A stretch of 64,000 nt of DNA, taken from assembly GCA_019359115.1 (NCBI GenBank), contig JAHHHW010000022.1, positions 1-64,000 of the forward strand. Reading direction: 5' to 3'. Below the pieces are notes generated by a model. It saw only the letters and a program-made list of their open reading frames with translations, was not told the origin of the DNA and ran no database searches. The position numbers were made by a program, and so were the translations under genes. The first letter of the stretch is position 1; each line of letters opens with the position of its first letter. Source of the DNA: Pelatocladus maniniholoensis HA4357-MV3 (lineage in GTDB: Bacteria > Cyanobacteriota > Cyanobacteriia > Cyanobacteriales > Nostocaceae). This document shows positions 33,550 through 41,387 of this stretch, one piece after another.

Positions 33550-35190
33550 ATGAACCTTTTGCGCCTTCTTTTACGTACTTCCGCTCTTTTCCTCAGCCTT
33601 GCTGTGTTGGCTGGTATTCTTAGTGGTGGTTGTGCTGCTGGTCTGATTGCTCTAATTAATGTCACATTGAGCCAAAATCAACCATCGACTACTACATTAG
33701 TTTGGAGCTTTGTTGCTCTGTGTTTAATACGACTAATTGCTAATTTAGTTTCTCAAGTTTTGCTCATTAATCTTTCAGAAAAAGCTATTTTCGACCTACG
33801 GATGCTGATAAGCCGTCGTATACTTGCTTCTCCCTTACGTCAGTTAGAACAAATTGGTGCTTATCGTCTTTTAGCTACCCTGACTGAAGATATCGGAACA
33901 ATTTCTGGCGCAGTTTTAATTATTCCTTTCTTCTGTATCAATATTGCCATTGTGATTGCCTGCTTAATTTATTTGGGTTGGCTGTCTACTACTGTATTTG
34001 TTATCGGTCTTTGCTTCCTATTCGTAGGAATATTCAGCTATTTACTACCAATGATCAAAGCGATGTCTTTGCTGAAATTGGCTCGCGAACAGGAATATCA
34101 ATTATTTAACCATTTCTGTGCGATAACTCAAGGCACAAAGGAACTCAAGCTGCACCGTGAGCGACGCCTATCATTTCTCAGAGAAGACCTTCGTCATGCT
34201 GCTCTATCATCCCGCCAACATAATCTTGTTGGAATGAGTGTTTTTGCAGCTGCTGGTAGTTGGGGACAAATTCTCTTTTTTGTCGCTATCGGTTTGCTTT
34301 TATTCGTCCTACCTTCCCTAACAAAAATTCATCCCACAATTCTGTTTGCCTATGCCCTAACTATCATCTATATGATGTCACCTTTGGAACACATCATGGG
34401 TATGTTACCCAATATAACTAGAGTCTTAGTGGCATTAAAAAAAGTTGAGTCTCTGGGTCTTTCATTACCTAACTGCTCAAACGAAACTATTTCTGAACAA
34501 GTACTTAATTCAGAAAATTTTTGGCAGTCTCTAGAACTGATGAATGTTACCCATACTTATTACCAGGAGCGAGAGGAAACAAATTTTATTCTTGGTCCCA
34601 TTAACTTAAAATTCCATCCAGGAGAATTAATTTTTATCGTAGGAGGTAATGGTAGTGGTAAGTCTACCCTCGCTAAATTAATTTCTGGTCTTTATGTTCC
34701 TGAAACTGGAGAAATTTATCTAGATGGGAAGCTCATCGATAATCACAATAGAGAGTGGTATCGTCAGCAATTCTCTGTAATATTTTCTGATTTTTATCTT
34801 TTTGAGCGTTTACTAGGTTTAGAAAGTAGCAACTTAGATGCTCAAGCTCAAAACTATCTTATCCAACTACAACTTGACCATAAAGTTAAGGTCAAAGATG
34901 GCGTCTTTTCTACAACAAATCTTTCTCAGGGACAGCGTAAGCGTCTTGCTCTACTAACTACATACCTAGAAGATCGTCCTATTTATATGTTTGATGAATG
35001 GGCTTCAGATCAAGATCCTATCTTTAAGGAAATATTCTACACACAACTTCTACCAGAACTAAAAAGTAGAGGCAAAACTGTACTCGTTATCAGCCACGAT
35101 GACCGATATTTTCACATTGCAGATCGGATTGTGAAGCTGGAATACGGCAAAGTGAAATACGACAAAAATTCTCAGTTATTTAATATTTGA
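33550..35190 (+). CDS. Cyclic-peptide-type ABC exporter (PvdE/SyrD-like)
   Basis: This 546-residue half-transporter has six membrane segments in about residues 10-290 and one nucleotide-binding domain. Walker A is GGNGSGKST, the signature LSQGQRKRLALL and the Walker B region IYMFDEWASDQDPIFK, which is the form typical of the cyclic-peptide exporter family (SyrD, PvdE) rather than of MsbA. Such proteins move nonribosomal-peptide-type or siderophore precursors across the inner membrane as homodimers. No NRPS or peptide precursor is visible nearby. The next gene starts 142 bases on, with a small frame spanning the gap. Confidence 0.85.
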   Translation: MNLLRLLLRTSALFLSLAVLAGILSGGCAAGLIALINVTLSQNQPSTTTLVWSFVALCLIRLIANLVSQVLLINLSEKAIFDLRMLISRRILASPLRQLEQIGAYRLLATLTEDIGTISGAVLIIPFFCINIAIVIACLIYLGWLSTTVFVIGLCFLFVGIFSYLLPMIKAMSLLKLAREQEYQLFNHFCAITQGTKELKLHRERRLSFLREDLRHAALSSRQHNLVGMSVFAAAGSWGQILFFVAIGLLLFVLPSLTKIHPTILFAYALTIIYMMSPLEHIMGMLPNITRVLVALKKVESLGLSLPNCSNETISEQVLNSENFWQSLELMNVTHTYYQEREETNFILGPINLKFHPGELIFIVGGNGSGKSTLAKLISGLYVPETGEIYLDGKLIDNHNREWYRQQFSVIFSDFYLFERLLGLESSNLDAQAQNYLIQLQLDHKVKVKDGVFSTTNLSQGQRKRLALLTTYLEDRPIYMFDEWASDQDPIFKEIFYTQLLPELKSRGKTVLVISHDDRYFHIADRIVKLEYGKVKYDKNSQLFNI

Positions 35191-35336
35191 CCAATAATTT
35201 CGAGCAGGGTACAGAGCAAGCTGATTTATCTGTAAAGCAAATCCACACATCCTCAAGCCCTCGGATAAATCCTGAGGTCAACCTAAAATCCAAAATCCTG
35301 TTAGAGGATGAACTAATAAGGAGTATCAAACAATGA
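35187..35336 (+). CDS. Possible 49-residue small protein between exporter and GT-like gene
   Basis: An open frame starts at a TTG whose last two bases overlap the exporter's TGA, and ends at a TGA overlapping the ATG of the next gene (ATGA). The predicted peptide is hydrophilic with acidic and basic clusters (MTNNFEQGTEQADLSVKQIH at the start). Perfect end-to-end coupling is suggestive, but the AAAATCCAAAATCC phrase inside is also common in Nostocales spacers, and no ribosome binding site is obvious before the TTG. It may be chance. Confidence 0.3.
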   Translation: MTNNFEQGTEQADLSVKQIHTSSSPRINPEVNLKSKILLEDELIRSIKQ

Positions 35337-36703
35337 TTTTTACTAATATTAAGCAAGTAGTTACATCTAGTTTATTAACTAATCATTTAGAAGAAAAAGT
35401 TTCATTACGTGAAAAACAAAATAGAAGATTGAGAGCAGATGTAGAGAGTGTTTTGTCTTGCAGAGAATGGATTAAGACCATAAGTAATAATACTTTTGAC
35501 AGCACAAGAATACTGGGAGTTGTCGCTGCGGGCAAAGGAGCCGAAAATTATTTACCATATACTATCCCCAAACTTATTACACAAATCTCTGAAATTGGGA
35601 TGATGGCTGATATAGTTATCGGTCTGAATAATGGCTTTGAATGTCATTCTGTTATTGAACGCTTTAGTTTTATTTCCCATGTTCAAGTCATTCATCTATA
35701 TACAGACGACAAGTTAGGAAACAATATTCCAGCCAAAATTTTTAATAATATAAAGTGTGAAGGAGAACCTTATTACTTAAGTAATATCGATTACCAAAAT
35801 TCTCAGCATAGGATATTTTTTGTCCATCAAAAAGAAGGAGAACATACAGCAGGTAAAATCCGAGTTTTGGGAGACATATATGGTTCTTTACTACTCAGGA
35901 GTATAGAGAATGGATGGATTTCTCCTGCAATTTTAGTTGCTTTTGATGCTGAATCTCAGTTTTTAGTGGAGCAAAATAATGCATTTATAGATCCAGAATC
36001 TAATGGTTTGATGTTAATGGTAAATAAATTTAAGAATGAACCCGAAATAGATATTCTTGGTACAAGAAACAAATTTGCTGTTTACCAAAAAAGTATAGTA
36101 GATGGAATGAAAGTTCTTTTGCCTAACTTTAGTGAGGAAATTCCTCCTCTGCAATTTTTTTTAGATGCTGTTCATGGTAGATACATTGGCTACCAATGGA
36201 TGCCAGGAGGAGGTACACTAGGAAAGACTGATGTGCTTATTAGCTTATTAGTGATAATTTCTCAAAGATATCCGGGTACAAGAAGTGAAGATTCTCATCT
36301 TACTATTCTAGCTAAACACACAGGCTTTATAGGCAAAATCTTCTTAGATGTTGTTTCTATAAACAGAACTCCTAGTTTTACCGATATGACAATTGGTGAG
36401 AAACAAAAAAATGCTTGGATTGAACAAATATTTAGATGGACTACTGGTTATCAAGGATTGAAATTATGCTATGGAGTCCATAATATTAAATCTATAATAT
36501 CTAATAACATACCTTTGTCTATTTTCACAGAACCAGTTAAATTTTTGAAAATATTGAAAGGGAGAGATAAAATGAATATAAAAATAGTATTTAAAAAAGT
36601 AAAAACTTTAGTAATTGCCTTTTTGACTTCTCAAAACATCAAGAAGAAAAGTTTGGAGAAGCCTGATATATTACAAGGAAGTAAAACAAAAGCTAGTTGG
36701 TAA
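35333..36703 (+). CDS. Putative glycosyltransferase-like protein, unknown family
   Basis: This 456-residue protein has AAGKGAENYLPYTIPKLITQI near residue 63, IVIGLNNGFECHS, then GKIRVLGDIYGSLLLRSIEN and ILVAFDAESQFLVEQ with an acidic DAES in DxD-like position. These suggest a GT2-like GT-A fold. The last 70 residues are Lys/Ile-rich with a hydrophobic patch. AAGGAG lies seven bases before the ATG. No family name is recognised; a glycosyltransferase role is inferred from fold-like order and neighbours. Confidence 0.5.
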   Translation: MIFTNIKQVVTSSLLTNHLEEKVSLREKQNRRLRADVESVLSCREWIKTISNNTFDSTRILGVVAAGKGAENYLPYTIPKLITQISEIGMMADIVIGLNNGFECHSVIERFSFISHVQVIHLYTDDKLGNNIPAKIFNNIKCEGEPYYLSNIDYQNSQHRIFFVHQKEGEHTAGKIRVLGDIYGSLLLRSIENGWISPAILVAFDAESQFLVEQNNAFIDPESNGLMLMVNKFKNEPEIDILGTRNKFAVYQKSIVDGMKVLLPNFSEEIPPLQFFLDAVHGRYIGYQWMPGGGTLGKTDVLISLLVIISQRYPGTRSEDSHLTILAKHTGFIGKIFLDVVSINRTPSFTDMTIGEKQKNAWIEQIFRWTTGYQGLKLCYGVHNIKSIISNNIPLSIFTEPVKFLKILKGRDKMNIKIVFKKVKTLVIAFLTSQNIKKKSLEKPDILQGSKTKASW

Positions 36704-36744
36704 AACAGAACATTAGTATCATAAAGAGTAACTATTGCTTTAAG

Positions 36745-36776
36745 TTTGTAGTGAGGACTCAAGTCCTCACTACAAA
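36745..36776. repeat. Palindrome of the GTAGTGAGGACT family
   Basis: TTTGTAGTGAGGACT and AGTCCTCACTACAAA pair over 15 bp with a 2-base loop. The same core lies inside the MITE at 18608-18633. It sits 42 bases after the GT-like gene stop, and could act as a bidirectional terminator between converging genes. Confidence 0.75.
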
Positions 36777-36793
36777 CAAAAAAATGAGATAAT

Positions 36794-36970
36794 TCAAGCT
36801 GTTAACACCTGCTCTGCTGTTAGTGACAATTCTGGGTCAGCAACATCATCATGATTTCTAGTTGAACGTACTTCTATAATTTCCTCATTCACTAATTCAT
36901 AAAAACCTTCTTCTGGATAATTGTCTAGAAATTGATCGAAGGTAAGTTTTTGTTTGGTGCTTGTTGTCAT
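36794..36970 (-). pseudogene. Internally deleted Uma2-family gene
   Basis: A 58-codon frame begins MTTSTKQKLTFDQFLDNYP, the normal N-terminus of a Uma2 nuclease through GFYELVNEEIIEVR and the HDDVAD stretch. It then jumps to ADPELSLTAEQVLTA, which is the usual C-terminal tail of the family. The catalytic middle (about 130 residues) is missing. The result is an in-frame but non-functional-looking mini-gene. It lies 4 bases downstream of the LivH-type gene. Confidence 0.75.
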
Positions 36971-36974
36971 AGAT

Positions 36975-37925
36975 TTAAACCTTTTGAATAAATCTTTTTC
37001 CTAGCAAACCCTGTGGTCTAACTAAGAGCATAATAAACAAAATACCAAAAGCAACGGCATCTTTGTAGCCAGAGAATTCGCCTGGAACAAATGCTTCCAC
37101 CAATCCAATAACCAAACCTCCTAACACTGCACCAGGAATACTACCTAAACCACCCAAGACAATTACTGCTAAACCCCGTAACCCAAAACCTATGCCAAAA
37201 TAAGGCCCAGCAATGCTAACACTGGAAGCGACTAAAGTTCCCGCCACTCCTGCTAAAAAACTGCTGATAAAAAACGTCAGGATAATAAAGCGATCGCAGT
37301 TAATTCCTAATAAACTGGCTGTTGTTGCATCTTCTGCGATCGCCTGCATCGCCTTACCGTATTTTGTGTGACTAATAAAATAAGTCAAAATGGCAACAAA
37401 TACCATAGAAACAACAAAAATCACTACCTGCACAGTGCGGATTGGAATTGGATTGGTTTGGGAACCAAAATTAATTGCAGGTGGCAAATTACCATAAGTA
37501 TTTCCTGGGTAAGTGTAACTTTCTGCACCCACTAAATATTGAATTAAATTGACAATTACCACTGCTACACCCAAGCTAGAAACCACTGTTAGCAAAGGAT
37601 CGGAACCCCGTTGACGCAAGGGTAAAAAAGCAATTCGTTCTACCGCTACTCCGACTAATCCTGCCAAAATACTCCCCAAAATTAAAGCTAAAGCAAAAGG
37701 TAATTGCACAGGTAAAGCTACATTTGCCAATAAACCATTAAATCCAAATCTCCCACCAATCAGTGCATAGGTAAAATATGCACCCAAGGTAAAAATAGCA
37801 CCATGAGCTAAATTAATGATGCCCAAAATTGAGTAAACTAGGGTATATCCTAAAGCAAAAATAGCGTAGACGCTACCAATAGATAACCCATTTAAAAACT
37901 GCTGCAAAAATAGAGATATATCCAT
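36975..37925 (-). CDS. livH: Branched-chain/neutral amino-acid ABC permease, LivH type
   Basis: This 316-residue permease begins LFLQQFLNGLSIGSVYAIFA and has GYTLVYSILGIINLAHGA, hallmarks of LivH/BraD. About eight membrane segments follow, with the coupling loop GKAMQAIAEDATTASLLGIN and GGLGSIPGAVLGGLVIG near the end. It would pair with the LivM-type permease at 0.8 kb. Its own operon contains only the upstream binding protein (8 bases between them) and the Uma2 remnant downstream. A second, complete operon elsewhere in the genome cannot be excluded. Confidence 0.88.
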   Translation of the reverse strand: MDISLFLQQFLNGLSIGSVYAIFALGYTLVYSILGIINLAHGAIFTLGAYFTYALIGGRFGFNGLLANVALPVQLPFALALILGSILAGLVGVAVERIAFLPLRQRGSDPLLTVVSSLGVAVVIVNLIQYLVGAESYTYPGNTYGNLPPAINFGSQTNPIPIRTVQVVIFVVSMVFVAILTYFISHTKYGKAMQAIAEDATTASLLGINCDRFIILTFFISSFLAGVAGTLVASSVSIAGPYFGIGFGLRGLAVIVLGGLGSIPGAVLGGLVIGLVEAFVPGEFSGYKDAVAFGILFIMLLVRPQGLLGKRFIQKV

Positions 37926-37933
37926 AATTGCAA

Positions 37934-39178
37934 CTATTTGATAAATGCAAATTTACCAGTACTGCCATCTTTTTCCATCTTAATTTGGGCAACATAAAAG
38001 TCTTTTTGTACAATTTCACCTTCTGGGCTAAATGAAATTTCACCAAGAGGTGTATTGTATTTACCTGTGAGTATTTGTTTATTTAATTCTGTCCGCAGTT
38101 TATCTACAGGTATGGTGTTCACTTTGGTTTTTTGATCTAAACTTTTTAAAGCCTCTACATAAACCTGTACTGCTGCAAAAGCTTGAGCGCTAAATTGAGG
38201 TGGTTCTTTTTTGTATTGATCTAAGTATGCTTTGCGAAATACAGCATTAATCTCTCCTGGATGTTCAGGACTGTAAGCTTGAGCAATCATGAGACCATCA
38301 CAAAATGCTTTACAAACTGAAAGTACATTTGATGTATTTAGACCATTACCACCAATAATTGCACCTTTGTAACCTAATTCTCGTAATTGTCTGACTAAGT
38401 TACCACCATCAGCAGCCAAACCAGAAATAATAATTAAATCTGGTTTTAAATTTAGAGCATTGGTAGCTTGAGCTTGAAAATCGGTATCAGTAGTTTGAAA
38501 TTTTTGAACTGTGACTAATTCTAGTCCTTGCTCTTTTACTGTTTTTTGGAAAATTTCAGTTTCTGATTTGTTAAAAGCATCATTTTGAGCATAAAAAACT
38601 GCTACTTTTTTAATATTAGGATTTTGCTTCAGTGCAGCCTTGACTGAATTAGGTGCGACAACAGAAACTGGTGCAGATACACGAGCAATATAATCACCAA
38701 TTTCGGGAACACCTTTTGCTGTAGTGGATGCACCAATTGCTGGCACTTTTGCCCGTTCCGCAATCGGAGCAGCACTAAAAGCTTGTTGTGATAAAGTCGG
38801 GCCGACAATACCAACAACTTTATCTTTATTAATTAAAGTTTGAAAAGCGTTAATTGCTCCGGCTTCATCACCACCCGCATCTTGAAATACTAATTTAATC
38901 GGAGTACCGTTAACCCCTCCTTTGTCATTGAAATATTTCTCAGCAATTTTTGCACCTGCAACTCCTTCTTGACCGAGTAATGCGACGTTGCTAGTCTGGG
39001 CAAAGGCAATACCGATGGGTATGGGGCCAGATATACCCGTTGTTGATGAGGTAGTGGTAGCGGTATTTGTGCCATTGTTATTTGTACTAGTTTTTGTACC
39101 AGTGTTACCACTACAGGCTGTGATTAGGAAAGTGCAAGAAGCTAAAAATGCTGTTGTCCGAGTAATAGTTTGTTTCAT
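37934..39178 (-). CDS. livK: Amino-acid ABC transporter substrate-binding lipoprotein, LivK type
   Basis: The start is taken as the second Met (MKQTITRTTAFLASCTFLI), giving about 414 residues; the upstream four residues precede the signal peptide. The lipobox LITAC anchors the protein. A Thr/Asn-rich linker leads into the periplasmic binding fold: PIPIGIAFAQTSNVALLGQE, GVAGAKIAEKYFNDKGGVNG, and VVGIVGPTLSQQAFSAAPIA. These match the Peripla_BP_6 family for leucine/neutral amino acids. The permease LivH follows after 8 bases. Confidence 0.9.
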   Translation of the reverse strand: MKQTITRTTAFLASCTFLITACSGNTGTKTSTNNNGTNTATTTSSTTGISGPIPIGIAFAQTSNVALLGQEGVAGAKIAEKYFNDKGGVNGTPIKLVFQDAGGDEAGAINAFQTLINKDKVVGIVGPTLSQQAFSAAPIAERAKVPAIGASTTAKGVPEIGDYIARVSAPVSVVAPNSVKAALKQNPNIKKVAVFYAQNDAFNKSETEIFQKTVKEQGLELVTVQKFQTTDTDFQAQATNALNLKPDLIIISGLAADGGNLVRQLRELGYKGAIIGGNGLNTSNVLSVCKAFCDGLMIAQAYSPEHPGEINAVFRKAYLDQYKKEPPQFSAQAFAAVQVYVEALKSLDQKTKVNTIPVDKLRTELNKQILTGKYNTPLGEISFSPEGEIVQKDFYVAQIKMEKDGSTGKFAFIK

Positions 39179-39355
39179 CAGTGCTAACATTCCCTAAATC
39201 TATTAATCTATTCATTTGACCACAGGGAGGTAAAGCTTCCAAGTAGTTGCTTGCATCTAACTTGTGGTAGATTCAATCGTATTGTCTAGATTAACTAATT
39301 TGGGCGATCGCTTCTTTAATTGTTGAATTTCTATCTAATTGACACTCCTACTTGA

Positions 39356-39739
39356 TTAAGACTCCACTTTTTCCCACACCAATTCTAAGACTTTCTCGAC
39401 ATCATCAATCCTAGTTGGTGGCGTTTTAAGTGTGACTTGATTCTCTCTCAATGTGAACGTACGAATCAAGTCTGTACCCACCCGATTGGGGATAGAGGCT
39501 ACCTCGACATGATGCGTAACTGTGTTGCCATCTATTGTATACATCCCAGCGTAAGCATTGAATGTAGAAAATGCCTGCACACACTCTTGTGATGGTAAAT
39601 ATTGGATTTTTTTGCTAAAGGGCGAATTAATATCTCCGCTTAAAGCTAGGCGATCGCATTTGGAGAAGATGACCATCATCCGCTTCTCAGGAGTATAAGT
39701 AATATAGCCAGTTGGATTGGAACCATACACTTTTGGCAA
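39356..39739 (-). CDS. Lipocalin-like protein, probably N-terminally truncated
   Basis: The 127-residue frame reads YGSNPTGYITYTPEKRMMVI, followed by TFNAYAGMYTIDGNTVTHHV, and ends RIDDVEKVLELVWEKV. This is the lipocalin-like (Lipocalin_5) pattern. Full members have a preceding strand with GTWxLV, which is missing here. A TAA is in frame 7 codons before the TTG start at 39739, and GGAGGT lies only three bases from that TTG. Either translation begins unusually or the gene is a truncated remnant. A GTG three codons later (39730) would have better spacing. Confidence 0.6.
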   Translation of the reverse strand: MPKVYGSNPTGYITYTPEKRMMVIFSKCDRLALSGDINSPFSKKIQYLPSQECVQAFSTFNAYAGMYTIDGNTVTHHVEVASIPNRVGTDLIRTFTLRENQVTLKTPPTRIDDVEKVLELVWEKVES

Positions 39740-39799
39740 AATACCTCCAGATGTTTATAGGTAATCTCCTTTGTCCACCTTCTTCCCCATTTTTAATTT

Positions 39800-41014
39800 T
39801 TAATTGTTCTGTCCCCTACTAAACTGTTGCATAAAACTACGATCAATCCAATCTTTCCACTGCCACAGTAATCGATGAGGTGGTAAAGTCAAACATCCAC
39901 GTGTGGCGATCGCTCTACCGTCACCCGTACCTATTAAGCTTAAATATTGTTTCTGTGGGATGTAACTTTTGAGAGGTTTGTCCAATAAAAATCGTTGTAA
40001 GTTCTCAAATAAAGGTTTTCCTTGGCGAACAGCAAATACTCCTGCTTTCGGACGTGGATGATTTACCATTGTGGCAATATCTCCTGTAGCAAACACGTAC
40101 TGATGAGACAAAGATTGCAATGTGTCACTTACCAAAATAAAGCCTTGCTCATCAGTTGTTAATCCAGTTGCTTTTAACCACTGTGGTGCTGAGGCTTGTG
40201 TCACCCAAAAAATGCGATCGCACTCTACCGTCAACCCAGATTCACATATAATTTTACCTGGTTCAACTTTACATACACTTTCGCCTAAATGCAGTTGAAT
40301 CCCACGTTTGGTTACAAGCTGCTTGACTGTATGTTGTACAGACCAATGATGATTGGGTAAGAGTTGAGCATCACGCTGGAATAAATGAATTTCTAAAGCT
40401 CCCTGTTTTAGTATATTATTATCGATAAGTTCTCTTTTTGAGGAGAATCTGAGGGGACACACTTTGGACGCCTGATACAAATGAGCTTGCATCGATAACG
40501 CTAATTCCACACCACCAGCCCCTCCTCCTACAATTCCAACACTCAACGGCTTTTGCTGATGAGCAGCTACTTTATCAAGTAGTCTATGCCAGTGTTGCAG
40601 TAAATTTGACACTGGTTTTGCCCCAATTGTATATTCTGCTGCCCCTGGAACAGAAATCGTGGCCGGAGTGCTGCCAATATCTATTGACAGTACATCAAAT
40701 GCTACTTCTGGACGGTTGGCACAAATCACTTTTTTATTTTCCAAGTCAAGATTAATCACTTGGTCAATATATAATTGAGCTTTAGCAAAATTTGTAAGTT
40801 GTCGCAAATCAATATGACATTCTTCATAGCTGTAAAAACCAGCAATATACCCTGGTAGCATTCCAGAGTAAGGTGTATCAACTCTATCGGTGATTAAAGT
40901 TAATTGGATGCCATCAAAAGGTTTCATCCCAAACATTAACAGAGCTATTGCATGGCTATGACCACCACCAATTAGTACTAAATCTTTAGTAATTGGCTGT
41001 ATAGATTGCTGCAT
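39800..41014 (-). CDS. NDH-like FAD/NAD(P)H oxidoreductase, resembling the N-half of cyanobacterial SelD fusions
   Basis: The 404-residue protein has LVLIGGGHSHAIALLMFGM (FAD motif), TPYSGMLPGYIAGFYSYEEC, and a second dinucleotide motif VGIVGGGAGGVELALSM. FATGDIATM completes the flavin site. This sequence closely follows the N-terminal FAD domain that many cyanobacteria fuse to selenide, water dikinase (SelD). Here it stops after WKDWIDRSFMQQFSRG, just where the SelD half would begin, and no SelD-type sequence follows downstream. It should still be a flavoprotein oxidoreductase; its electron acceptor is unknown. Confidence 0.8.
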   Translation of the reverse strand: MQQSIQPITKDLVLIGGGHSHAIALLMFGMKPFDGIQLTLITDRVDTPYSGMLPGYIAGFYSYEECHIDLRQLTNFAKAQLYIDQVINLDLENKKVICANRPEVAFDVLSIDIGSTPATISVPGAAEYTIGAKPVSNLLQHWHRLLDKVAAHQQKPLSVGIVGGGAGGVELALSMQAHLYQASKVCPLRFSSKRELIDNNILKQGALEIHLFQRDAQLLPNHHWSVQHTVKQLVTKRGIQLHLGESVCKVEPGKIICESGLTVECDRIFWVTQASAPQWLKATGLTTDEQGFILVSDTLQSLSHQYVFATGDIATMVNHPRPKAGVFAVRQGKPLFENLQRFLLDKPLKSYIPQKQYLSLIGTGDGRAIATRGCLTLPPHRLLWQWKDWIDRSFMQQFSRGQNN

Positions 41015-41387
41015 ATATAGAGTTGGTTTTTAAGAATTGGTAGGTATAATTTGGCTAAATATTTTGGTTAAAGAAATTTTCTTTTGCCAAGTATTATTAC
41101 AAAGCAAAAATTAACTTCTTGGCATCATGGCTCTATAGTGAACTACCTACACTTGCTAAAACTAGTTAGCTGTATTTGTGCCAACATACCTAGCAGGAAT
41201 TGAGTGAGATGTATAGCTAAATTGTCACATATTGACATAACAATTAATAATCAATAGACAATTACAAACCAATGATTAATATTTTTATTGCACCTTATGA
41301 TAGATATTGAAATTTATTGACAAATGATATACTCTTTTTTTTCAATGTTGTCCGTAATAATTCTATGTAGTGAGGATTACTAGCCAT
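41015..41387. other. A/T-rich divergent spacer
   Basis: No tRNA, repeat or frame of note is seen in these 370 bases. It must hold the promoters of the flavoprotein and pentapeptide genes. Confidence 0.4.

Noticed and set aside
39178-39355. NtcA site (GTA-N8-TAC) upstream of the amino-acid binding-protein gene
   Set aside because: I searched this spacer by eye for nitrogen control and found no GTA-N8-TAC match.
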